DNA of 64,000 nt from CAVZQN01 sp963837395. GTDB taxonomy: Bacteria; Acidobacteriota; HRBIN11; JAKEFK01. Shown piece after piece: positions 24,309 to 32,163 of the stretch (the stretch's first letter is position 1; every line of letters starts with the position of its first letter). The stretch covers positions 248,001 to 312,000 of the forward strand of contig CAWINI010000002.1 of assembly GCA_963837395.1 (NCBI GenBank), in the 5' to 3' direction. The notes under the pieces are model-generated. The model was not told the DNA's origin, made no database searches, and saw nothing but the letters and a program-made list of their open reading frames with translations. The position numbers and the translations under genes are program-made.

Positions 24309-25949
24309 ATGAAGTGCTCTAAATTTTTGCTGATCTTCTTCTTTTTTGGTTTGATCGTAGTTCATGCGCAGGATCAAAGCGCTCAAACTGCGACTACTCT
24401 ATCTTCATCAGCACTTGAAGTTACAGCTGCAGAACAGCATCCCGCAACTCTTGTTTATCAGAATCGCGACATCATTACGTTTCGTGCCAAGGTCAATGAA
24501 TTTTCTCCACAACAACGCGCTAGTAGAGCTCTAGCGCGCTTGGAACAACTTCCCGATTTCGCACTTGGGGAGCCTGTTCACATTAATAGAATCAAAGAAG
24601 GGCCTCTTGTGTTTGTTGGATCGCATTTTATCTTCGGAATTGCCCACGAAGATCTAGATCTGGCTTCCGGTGAAACCATTGATCAGGCGAGCCAACGAGC
24701 AGTAGCAAATCTACAGGCAGCACTTGTTGCACAATCGCAGCAGAAGAATCCCCAAATTCTTTTACGCGGTATTGTTTTTTCGTTACTAGCGACATTGGTT
24801 TTTCTGATCATTCTCATCCAACTCTTTCGTTTCCGCTCAAAATTGTTGGATTATTTCTCCCGAAAAGCTGAAATCAGTTCAAAGATGCGGGTTTTAGGTT
24901 TTGATTTTAAGAATACTGCCAGAATTTTTTTCCAAATTATTTTACGGTTAATTCTTTTCTCATTGCTCGTCCTAACTGCATATCTGTGGCTTGCATTTGT
25001 ATTTCGGCAATTTCCTTACACATATCCCTGGGGTATCGCTCTTCGAGCTTTTTTTTGGAACAGTATCAAAGATTTAGCAATCGGATTTGGCCATTCAATT
25101 CCCTCGCTTCTGACTGTCGTTATCATTTTCGCTATCGCCCGAATCATTACAAGACTGGTGCGTGATTTCTTTCATGGAGTCGAATTGGGCAACATCCATG
25201 TTCCGGGAATCCACGCTGAGACAGCAAGCGCAACCAGACGATTGATTAATGCCCTAATATGGTTGTTCGTCTTAGTAATTGCATATCCTTATATACCGGG
25301 ATCTCAAACTGCGGCGTTTAAAGGAGTCAGTGTTTTTGTGGGGTTAATGTTCACACTGGGATCGGCAGGAGTATTGAATCATCTGATGAGCGGTTTAGTT
25401 TTGGTTTATTCCCGAGCGTTACAAAAAGGAGATTATGTAAAGATCGGTGAAGTCGAAGGAACCGTGAATGAAGTTGGACCGCTCTCTGTAAAGATTGCCA
25501 CGATCGATCGCAGGGAAGTAACAATCCCGAACACAGTCATGACAAATACAAACATCATCAATTACTCACGGATGTCCAAAGAAAAAGGTTTGATTTTACG
25601 AACAACTGTTACGATCGGTTATGATGCGCCATGGAGACAGGTCCATGCAATGTTGAAACTAGCGGCTTCAAGAACTGTGGGGCTTCGAAAAGATACTGAA
25701 CCTTTTGTATTACAGACAGCTCTTTCCGATTTTTACGTAGAATATGTGCTCTGTGTGGCAATAGAAAATCCACTGGAGCGGATTCGAAGGCTTTCTGAGC
25801 TTCATGCAAATATTCAAGATGCATTTAATGAATATGGTGTTCAGATCCTTTCACCCCATTTTGAAGCTCAACCCGAAGGGACGATTGTTGTTCCAAAATC
25901 AAAATGGTTTTCAGCACCTGCGGCACAACCAGAAACGAAAAAAGACTAA
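24309..25949 (+). CDS. MscS-family mechanosensitive ion channel with periplasmic N-terminal domain
   Basis: 546 residues. Signal peptide 1-20 (VVHAQ), then a periplasmic domain to about 155. Membrane helices lie at about 155-175, 215-240, 275-300 and 315-335. The pore-lining helix and MscS beta domain follow: GVSVFVGLMFTLGSAGVLNHLMSG, then KGDYVKIGEVEGTVNEVG and RREVTIPNTVMTNTNIINYS, which is the classic MscS core. The C-terminal alpha/beta domain runs to about 525. Releases solutes on hypo-osmotic shock. It converges on the zinc-ribbon gene with only 7 bases between stops. Confidence 0.92.
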   Translation: MKCSKFLLIFFFFGLIVVHAQDQSAQTATTLSSSALEVTAAEQHPATLVYQNRDIITFRAKVNEFSPQQRASRALARLEQLPDFALGEPVHINRIKEGPLVFVGSHFIFGIAHEDLDLASGETIDQASQRAVANLQAALVAQSQQKNPQILLRGIVFSLLATLVFLIILIQLFRFRSKLLDYFSRKAEISSKMRVLGFDFKNTARIFFQIILRLILFSLLVLTAYLWLAFVFRQFPYTYPWGIALRAFFWNSIKDLAIGFGHSIPSLLTVVIIFAIARIITRLVRDFFHGVELGNIHVPGIHAETASATRRLINALIWLFVLVIAYPYIPGSQTAAFKGVSVFVGLMFTLGSAGVLNHLMSGLVLVYSRALQKGDYVKIGEVEGTVNEVGPLSVKIATIDRREVTIPNTVMTNTNIINYSRMSKEKGLILRTTVTIGYDAPWRQVHAMLKLAASRTVGLRKDTEPFVLQTALSDFYVEYVLCVAIENPLERIRRLSELHANIQDAFNEYGVQILSPHFEAQPEGTIVVPKSKWFSAPAAQPETKKD

Positions 25950-25956
25950 AATGCAT

Positions 25957-26610
25957 TTATTTTCTTTCTTCCACCGGCAGAGTTAATAATTTGCGCCGCA
26001 TCAAATAACGTTCGTGCTCGTTTTGAAGTAGAGCTTCCTGTAACTCCCCAGTATCCAGATAGATACCTTTACATACCTGGCACTCATCTACTTTGATTCC
26101 AGCACCAAGTTCTGTTTCTCTAAGATCCGAACCGCAATTCGGACATTTCATCCAGTGAAGTTCCTTTTGTTTTCTTGCATTTTCGTTCTGCATCAGGTCG
26201 GCTAGTTTCTTTTGTATCTGTTCACGTTCTGCAATCACATTTTTTAGCTCTGCATGAGAATCTACTTCAGGTTCATGATGCAACAAAAACTGCAAAATTT
26301 TCTGGCGGATACCTTTACGCTCTTCCGCTTTCTTTAGCAATGCATCTTCCAGCTCATTTCTTCCAAAGAAATTTCCTGCACAAACAGTGCAATAAAAGAT
26401 GATCCGGTTGGCCTCGACTTCTTTCATGTCGGAACCGCACTTGGGACATTTCAGATGATGAAGATCTCGACTTTTTATTGCTTCCTCTTGTTTCATCAGC
26501 TGTGCAAGTTGAGCCTCCCGGCGGCTGCGCTCTCGCTTTAATTCCTCAATCAGATCCCGTTCATGTTTTGCAAACCATTCATCTTCCGTTTTTCTTATGT
26601 TTTGTTTCAT
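25957..26610 (-). CDS. Protein with two zf-TFIIB-type zinc ribbons
   Basis: 217 residues, no signal peptide. Two similar halves each hold C-P-x-C-G-S-D followed by C-x-x-C: LKCPKCGSDMKEVE...YCTVCAGNFF (about 54-85) and MKCPNCGSDLRETE...ECQVCKGIYL (about 155-187). The regions between and around are Lys/Glu-rich coiled coil. The halves look like an internal duplication. The function of this family is unknown; nucleic-acid or protein binding is possible. The start at 26,610 is preceded by GAGGAG. Confidence 0.8.
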   Translation of the reverse strand: MKQNIRKTEDEWFAKHERDLIEELKRERSRREAQLAQLMKQEEAIKSRDLHHLKCPKCGSDMKEVEANRIIFYCTVCAGNFFGRNELEDALLKKAEERKGIRQKILQFLLHHEPEVDSHAELKNVIAEREQIQKKLADLMQNENARKQKELHWMKCPNCGSDLRETELGAGIKVDECQVCKGIYLDTGELQEALLQNEHERYLMRRKLLTLPVEERK

Positions 26611-26986
26611 TTTTCCAAGCTCCTCAGAAGCCAGACCCTATAATTTTTCTCTCCACAGAGAATTATATAGCTTGTGGATAAAAGGGGAAGGTAACCGTTT
26701 TCAGTTGTTATCAGTTAGAAAACTGATTTGAGTAACCGATCGATCAGATGCATACTGCGAATAATGTCGTAACTGTTGTTAGGTCCGCGAGCGATTGAAT
26801 ATCTGCAACATTCCAGTAAAGCTTCTCCTTCCAGAGCACCCTTCGTGCAGCCATCTTGATCTGGATTCGGAGGTCGATCCGATGACACCTTGTCAGGTTA
26901 GCGACAATTAGTCACCAAAGGACACAGTGAATATCGTCGTGATGATTTGGCAAAAGATTTGATAGTTATCCCAGTTACGGAGGATT
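26611..26986. other. Gap between zinc-ribbon gene and sigma-54 activator 2
   Basis: 376 bases. The right part carries the activator 2 leader with a GGAGG ribosome binding site just before 26,987. The left part carries the zinc-ribbon promoter side, with an A/T-rich stretch near 26,660 (TATATAATT read on the minus strand). The middle contains a small minus-strand frame listed separately. No repeat or RNA gene recognised. Confidence 0.4.
26715..26888 (-). CDS. Possible small protein or gene remnant (57 residues)
   Basis: A minus-strand frame from GTG 26,888 to TAA 26,715, read by hand. It contains DRPPNPDQDGCTKGALEGEA and ends IDRLLKSVF. Its amino-acid composition looks protein-like, but the start has no ribosome binding site and an in-frame stop lies three codons upstream. 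It may be the end of a decayed gene. I do not recognise a family. Confidence 0.25.
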   Translation of the reverse strand: MSSDRPPNPDQDGCTKGALEGEALLECCRYSIARGPNNSYDIIRSMHLIDRLLKSVF

Positions 26987-28642
26987 ATGGAAGATAAATG
27001 GACTTCAGAATTCTGCTCCTCAAATATCGCTAAGATTTTCAACCCCATTAAAGAGCTAGAAAGAATCTATCTTTCTGGTGAAACATCAACAAATTTTGTT
27101 GAATTGGAGTTTGAAAAAGTTATTTCAGATATATCCTCAAAATTTGTTCTCAGCGATTTGAACGAATTAGGTTCCACAATTGAAACCTCTCTCCAAAAGA
27201 TTCTCGATTTTCTTCAATTGGATAGTGCAGCTTTGCTTTATCAGGAAAAAGAGAACAGCAAGATATTTACGCTGAGACACCTAAAGCAGCAGCCCGGATG
27301 TGTTGTTCAGGTTAAGCCTGTCATTACGATAGACTTATTTCCGTGGATTTTGGCAGAACTTTTAGGTGGACGTGAAATCATATATTCGCGCATCGATGAG
27401 TTACCGGAGCAGGCATTCATAGATAAAGAAACTCTTCGTGAACTCTATTCACAGCATTCAGCTGTGGCTGTTCCTTTATTAGAGGGCGGCAGGCTGAAAG
27501 GCATCCTCGCATTCGCTGTAGCAAAGCAAATAATTTGGCCCAAAGAGTTGGTGTCAGGTCTGCGCGTAATTGCCCATGTAATTTCTGCTGCACTCATTCG
27601 AAAAAAGACGGAAAGTGAACTTCAGCAAACTCTGCAAAAACTTAATGAAGCAAAAGCGGTGTTGGAAAGAGAAAATGTATGTCTCCGTCAGGAAATAAAG
27701 ATTTCTACATCTCAGGTTGATTGTGTTTATCAGAGTAAAGCGATGAGTGGTGTGTTTGCAAAAGCGGGTCAGGTAGCAGCAACGAATTCCACGGTTTTGT
27801 TATGCGGAGAGACGGGAACCGGCAAAGAGCTAATCGCTTCAGAGATCCACAAAATGAGTTCACGGTCAGATCGAACAATGGTTCGTGTAAATTGTGGAGC
27901 AATTCCCGCTGCGCTTGTAGAAAGCGAAATGTTCGGTCGGGAAAGGGGTGCTTATACCGGAGCGCTTTCCAAACAGATTGGACGTTTCGAGCTAGCGGAT
28001 AAATCAACTATTTTTCTTGATGAGATAACAGAACTTCCAATGGAAGTTCAAGTAAAGTTGCTACGGGTACTACAGGAGAAAGAGATTGAACGACTAGGAA
28101 ATCCAAGACCGACAAAGGTTAATGTTCGGATCATTGCTGCAACGAATCAAAACCTGGAAAAAGCGGTCCGCGATGGGAAATTTCGAAATGATCTTTACTA
28201 TCGGTTAAACGTTTTTCCGATCGATATACCACCATTACGAGAGCGTCCGGATGACATTCCAATGCTCGTTTGGCACTTTGTAGAGGAATTCTGTGGCGAG
28301 TTTGGGAAGAAAGTGGAAAGTATTTCGGCCAAAAGTATGGCCGCATTAATGGAATATTCATGGCCAGGAAATGTGCGTGAGTTAAGAAATGTGATCGAAA
28401 GAGCGATGATTGAATCGAATTCATTGATACTGGATATTCGGATTCCGAAAGCAACTTGTACTGTTGAAGCATCTACATCAGATCTAACCTTGAAAGATAT
28501 TGAGATTCAGCACATCCGCAGAGTGCTGGAAAATACATCATGGAGAATTCGAGGCAAACAAGGGGCCGCTGAAATTCTGGGAATGAAACCAACAACCCTG
28601 GAAACCCGGATGGCAAAGCTTGGAATTCACAGATCCGATTAG
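26987..28642 (+). CDS. Sigma-54-dependent transcriptional activator with GAF sensor domain (paralog 2)
   Basis: 551 residues, same order as paralog 1: N-terminal extension of about 40 residues, GAF at about 55-215, coiled linker, AAA+ at about 245-480 (GETGTGKE; FGRERGAYTGA, again Tyr for Phe in the sigma-54 loop), Fis-type HTH at the end (GAAEILGMKPTTLETRMAKL, identical core to paralog 1). The AAA+ and HTH parts are highly similar between the two, while the GAF parts diverge more. That fits related DNA sites but different signals. It has its own GGAGG ribosome binding site and stands alone, upstream of the gnd operon. Confidence 0.93.
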   Translation: MEDKWTSEFCSSNIAKIFNPIKELERIYLSGETSTNFVELEFEKVISDISSKFVLSDLNELGSTIETSLQKILDFLQLDSAALLYQEKENSKIFTLRHLKQQPGCVVQVKPVITIDLFPWILAELLGGREIIYSRIDELPEQAFIDKETLRELYSQHSAVAVPLLEGGRLKGILAFAVAKQIIWPKELVSGLRVIAHVISAALIRKKTESELQQTLQKLNEAKAVLERENVCLRQEIKISTSQVDCVYQSKAMSGVFAKAGQVAATNSTVLLCGETGTGKELIASEIHKMSSRSDRTMVRVNCGAIPAALVESEMFGRERGAYTGALSKQIGRFELADKSTIFLDEITELPMEVQVKLLRVLQEKEIERLGNPRPTKVNVRIIAATNQNLEKAVRDGKFRNDLYYRLNVFPIDIPPLRERPDDIPMLVWHFVEEFCGEFGKKVESISAKSMAALMEYSWPGNVRELRNVIERAMIESNSLILDIRIPKATCTVEASTSDLTLKDIEIQHIRRVLENTSWRIRGKQGAAEILGMKPTTLETRMAKLGIHRSD

Positions 28643-28778
28643 CCACAGGTCCGTTTGCATAGAGAAAACCTGCCCCATTCCAAACTGAAATCCTCTCAAA
28701 CCTGATATTTTCCCTACCAGCGCGTTTCTGCTGGATTGTTCCTGGTTTATTCTGTTGTTTTGGTTCTCGGAGTTTATT

Positions 28779-28789
28779 GGACTTTAGGC
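28779..28789. promoter_or_regulatory. DosR/NarL-like half-conserved box upstream of gnd
   Basis: GGACTTTAGGC, 60 bases before the gnd start. One arm (GGACTTTAG) equals the site at 36,372; the other arm is degenerate. Weakest of the four sites. Confidence 0.3.
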
Positions 28790-28849
28790 TGTTCGTACTT
28801 ACTGCTTACTGTCTTAGAATATAGAGAGAGCAAATATCAGAGGTAAATT

Positions 28850-29854
28850 ATGCAATTAGGAATGATTGGTCTTGGCCGAATGGGCGCAAACATGGTGCGC
28901 CGTTTGATTAAAAATGGTCATCAATGCGTCGTTTATGATCTAAATCCCGACTCCGTCAAAGCAATGGCGAATGAAGGAGCGACCGGCGCAACATCATTTG
29001 ATGATTTTCTGGCAAAACTTTCTGCACCCCGCGCGGTGTGGTTGATGGTTCCGGCTGCGGTTGTGGATCGATCACTGAGTGATCTCGTGCCCAAGCTGCA
29101 AAAAGGAGACATCGTAATTGATGGTGGGAATTCTTATTATGTCGATGATCTTCGCCGTTCAAAAGAATTGGCCGCAAAAGGTATCCTATATATAGATGTA
29201 GGAACCAGTGGTGGAGTTTGGGGTCTTGATCGCGGTTATTGTTTAATGATTGGTGAACCAAAAGATGCGGTGCAGCATCTGGATCCAATTTTCAAAACTC
29301 TTGCTCCTGGAAGCGGCGGATATGAGCCAACTCCGGGGCGGAAAACGAAAACAACAGCAGAAGAAGGCTATCTCCACTGCGGTCCTTCAGGTGCCGGACA
29401 TTTCGTGAAGATGGTTCATAACGGAATTGAATATGGATTGATGCAAGCATACGCTGAAGGGCTCAATATTTTGCATCAAGCGAATGTTGGAATGAAAGAA
29501 CATGCAATTGATGCAGAGACAACACCGCTCCGAAACCCGGAGTACTATCAATATGAATTCAATTTGCCGGATGTAGCAGAAGTTTGGCGCCGCGGAAGTG
29601 TTGTTGCATCATGGTTGTTGGATCTCACTGCAAATGCATTGGCAAAAGATCCACAGCTCAAAGATTTCAGTGGTCGTGTATCAGATTCAGGTGAAGGACG
29701 CTGGACAATTTTGGCAGCGATCGAAGAAGCAACACCAGCACCTGTGCTGAGTGCCGCACTTTATCAACGCTTCAGTTCACGCGGCCTGGATGATTATGCT
29801 GAGAAATTACTTTCAGCAATGCGATTTGAATTCGGAGGTCATAAGGAAAAATAG
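28850..29854 (+). CDS. gnd: 6-phosphogluconate dehydrogenase, decarboxylating (short bacterial type)
   Basis: Oxidises 6-phosphogluconate to ribulose 5-phosphate and CO2. 334 residues, the short form rather than the ~470-residue enterobacterial form. The N-terminal Rossmann motif MQLGMIGLGRMGANMVRRLI is at residue 1, then DGGNSYYVDD and the substrate segment GPSGAGHFVKMVHNGIEYGL (about 183-202). ATG 28,850 has AGAGG upstream. The glucokinase-like gene follows 3 bases after the stop, then zwf. Confidence 0.93.
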   Translation: MQLGMIGLGRMGANMVRRLIKNGHQCVVYDLNPDSVKAMANEGATGATSFDDFLAKLSAPRAVWLMVPAAVVDRSLSDLVPKLQKGDIVIDGGNSYYVDDLRRSKELAAKGILYIDVGTSGGVWGLDRGYCLMIGEPKDAVQHLDPIFKTLAPGSGGYEPTPGRKTKTTAEEGYLHCGPSGAGHFVKMVHNGIEYGLMQAYAEGLNILHQANVGMKEHAIDAETTPLRNPEYYQYEFNLPDVAEVWRRGSVVASWLLDLTANALAKDPQLKDFSGRVSDSGEGRWTILAAIEEATPAPVLSAALYQRFSSRGLDDYAEKLLSAMRFEFGGHKEK

Positions 29855-29857
29855 CGA

Positions 29858-30565
29858 ATGAAAAAATCAACTCAAGTTCTGGTTATTGATATAGGAGGAA
29901 ACCACGTTAAGTTATTAGCCAGTGGTCAAAAAGAACCACGCCGATTTCCTTCCGGCGCTCAGCTTACACCGCGAAAAATGGTTGCAGAAGTAAAGAAAGT
30001 TACGACCGACTGGAAATATGATGTGATTTCCATCGGTTATCCTGGAATCGTTCGACATGGAAAGATTGCACGCGATCCCAGGAATCTTGGTCGTGGTTGG
30101 GTTGGTTTCGATTTTGCCAAAGCGTTCGGGTGTCCAGTCCAAGTCCTGAATGATGCTGCCATGCAAGCACTTGGTAGTTATCATGGCGGACGGATGTTGT
30201 TTCTTGGACTGGGAACTGGTTTAGGCTCCACATTAATCGCAGACGGTGTATTGGAACCGATGGAGTTAGGACATCTGCCTTATCGAAAAGGAAAAACGTT
30301 TGAAGATTATATTGGTCAACGTGGCCTGGATCGACTCGGCAAAAAGAAATGGCGTAAACATGTTTTTTTGGTGGTGGCCGCATTAATTGCAGCTCTGGAA
30401 CCGGAATATGTAGTCCTGGGAGGCGGAAATATTAAATACCTTGATAAGTTTCCACCAAGCTCCACTCCTGGAAATAACGAAAAAGCTTTTGAAGGCGGTT
30501 TTCGATTGTGGCACATTACTAAAACAGGAACTCACGAACTTCCAAAAGATATCGTTTTACATTGA
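29858..30565 (+). CDS. ROK-type glucokinase, probably polyphosphate-dependent
   Basis: 235 residues of the ROK/ASKHA fold: phosphate-1 motif VIDIGGNHVKLL at residues 9-20, VLNDAAMQALGSYHGG near 100, and adenosine-side motif FLGLGTGLGSTLI near 118. The short length and order match proteins usually called polyphosphate glucokinase. An ATP-only glucokinase remains possible. It sits between gnd and zwf, 3 and 6 bases from each, so it would supply glucose 6-phosphate to Zwf. Confidence 0.75.
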   Translation: MKKSTQVLVIDIGGNHVKLLASGQKEPRRFPSGAQLTPRKMVAEVKKVTTDWKYDVISIGYPGIVRHGKIARDPRNLGRGWVGFDFAKAFGCPVQVLNDAAMQALGSYHGGRMLFLGLGTGLGSTLIADGVLEPMELGHLPYRKGKTFEDYIGQRGLDRLGKKKWRKHVFLVVAALIAALEPEYVVLGGGNIKYLDKFPPSSTPGNNEKAFEGGFRLWHITKTGTHELPKDIVLH

Positions 30566-30571
30566 GGAATC

Positions 30572-32086
30572 ATGGAAACCGAAATTGAAAATCTTCGTAA
30601 AGGTGATCCATGTGTGATGATCATATTTGGAGCCACCGGCGATCTGACAAAACGGAAGTTGATTCCGTCACTTTACAATCTAGCAAGTCAAAAATTGCTT
30701 TTAAAAGAATTAGCGATCGTTGGTTTTGGAATTGACGATTACAACACCGATACGTTTCGCGAATATATCAACAAAGACATCAAAACTTTTGCAACTGGGG
30801 AAGTGAACCCTGAACTCTGGAATTTCTTTTTGCAGCATATTTATTACGTTAAAGGTGACTTCAAGGATGGTTCTGCTTATGAGAAATTGAAAGGTATGCT
30901 TGAACAAGCGTGCAAAGAGCATTCCATTCCAGCAAATTATCTGTATTACCTTGCAACTGCTCCAGGTTTTTTTGGTGAAATTATTCGCCAGCTTAAGAAT
31001 GCAGAACTTACTCAAGAAGAAGGTGGACTCTGGCGGCGTGTAATCATTGAGAAACCATTCGGACATGACTTAGAATCTGCGCGCGCCTTAAATGCGGAAA
31101 TCAGAAATGAATTAAAAGAAAGACAGATTTATCGTATCGATCATTATCTGGGAAAAGAAACCGTTCAAAACATTTTAGTGTTCCGTTTTAGTAATGGAAT
31201 TTTTGAACCAGTATGGAACCGGCGTTACATTGATCATATCCAGATTACTTCCGCTGAAACAGTTGGAGTCGAACAACGCGGCGGCTATTACGATAAATCC
31301 GGCGCGTTGCGTGACATGGTTCCGAATCATCTGTTTCAACTGCTAACGCTTACAACAATGGAGCCTCCAATTTCTTTTAGCGCGGATGCGGTGCGTGATG
31401 AACAATCGAAAATTCTTCACGCGGTTATGGTTCCAACACCGGAAGACGTGTTGAGTGAAACCGTTCGTGGTCAATATGGTGAAGGAACGATGGATGATAA
31501 AAAAGTACAGGCATATCGCTCTGAGCCGAATGTCCCGCCTGATTCCAATACCGAAACATTTGTTGCGCTCAAACTGCAAATTGAGAACTGGCGGTGGGCG
31601 GATGTTCCGTTTTATTTACGTACTGGAAAAAGGCTTGGTAAACGGGATACCGAAATTACAATTCAATTTCGCCGTGCGCCATTCAGACTTTTTCGCAACA
31701 CACCAGTTGAACGGCTCAAAGCGAATCGGATTGTCCTTCACATTCAGCCGGACGAAGGCATTGCATTGCAATTCGGAGCAAAAGTTCCAGGAATCGTAAT
31801 GAACCTTGGTTCAGTTGAAATGGATTTCGAATACTCAGATTATTTTGGCAGTACACCAAGCACTGGCTATGAACGTCTGATTTACGATTGCATGATCGGC
31901 GATCAAACTCTTTTTCAACGCGCGGACATGGTGGAAGCTGGATGGAACATCATTCAACCAGTATTAGATGTTTGGAAAGCATTGCCGCCGCGCTCGTTTC
32001 CAAATTATGCTTCCGGATCATGGGGACCAAAAGAAGCAGATGAACTCTTGGAAAAGGATGGCAGATCCTGGAAAAAGATTGAGTAA
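30572..32086 (+). CDS. zwf: Glucose-6-phosphate 1-dehydrogenase
   Basis: First enzyme of the oxidative pentose phosphate route. 504 residues, full length. NADP-binding motif IFGATGDLTKRKLIPSLYNL is at about 18-37, active-site motif RIDHYLGKETVQN near 189-201, and the C-terminal domain ends normally. Last gene of the gnd-glucokinase-zwf operon. No 6-phosphogluconolactonase gene is in the cluster, so that step must be encoded elsewhere or run spontaneously. Confidence 0.96.
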   Translation: METEIENLRKGDPCVMIIFGATGDLTKRKLIPSLYNLASQKLLLKELAIVGFGIDDYNTDTFREYINKDIKTFATGEVNPELWNFFLQHIYYVKGDFKDGSAYEKLKGMLEQACKEHSIPANYLYYLATAPGFFGEIIRQLKNAELTQEEGGLWRRVIIEKPFGHDLESARALNAEIRNELKERQIYRIDHYLGKETVQNILVFRFSNGIFEPVWNRRYIDHIQITSAETVGVEQRGGYYDKSGALRDMVPNHLFQLLTLTTMEPPISFSADAVRDEQSKILHAVMVPTPEDVLSETVRGQYGEGTMDDKKVQAYRSEPNVPPDSNTETFVALKLQIENWRWADVPFYLRTGKRLGKRDTEITIQFRRAPFRLFRNTPVERLKANRIVLHIQPDEGIALQFGAKVPGIVMNLGSVEMDFEYSDYFGSTPSTGYERLIYDCMIGDQTLFQRADMVEAGWNIIQPVLDVWKALPPRSFPNYASGSWGPKEADELLEKDGRSWKKIE

Positions 32087-32163
32087 GACTGATTAACGAA
32101 TAACGAATATCGATTTCCGAATTACGAGTTAAAGCTCAGTAATGTCGCGTTAAACTTGAATAG

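Noticed and set aside
22372..28849. Sigma-54 (-24/-12) promoters near the two activators
   Set aside because: No TGGCAC-N5-TTGC-like sequence found in the gaps; the nearest matches miss the invariant GG or GC.
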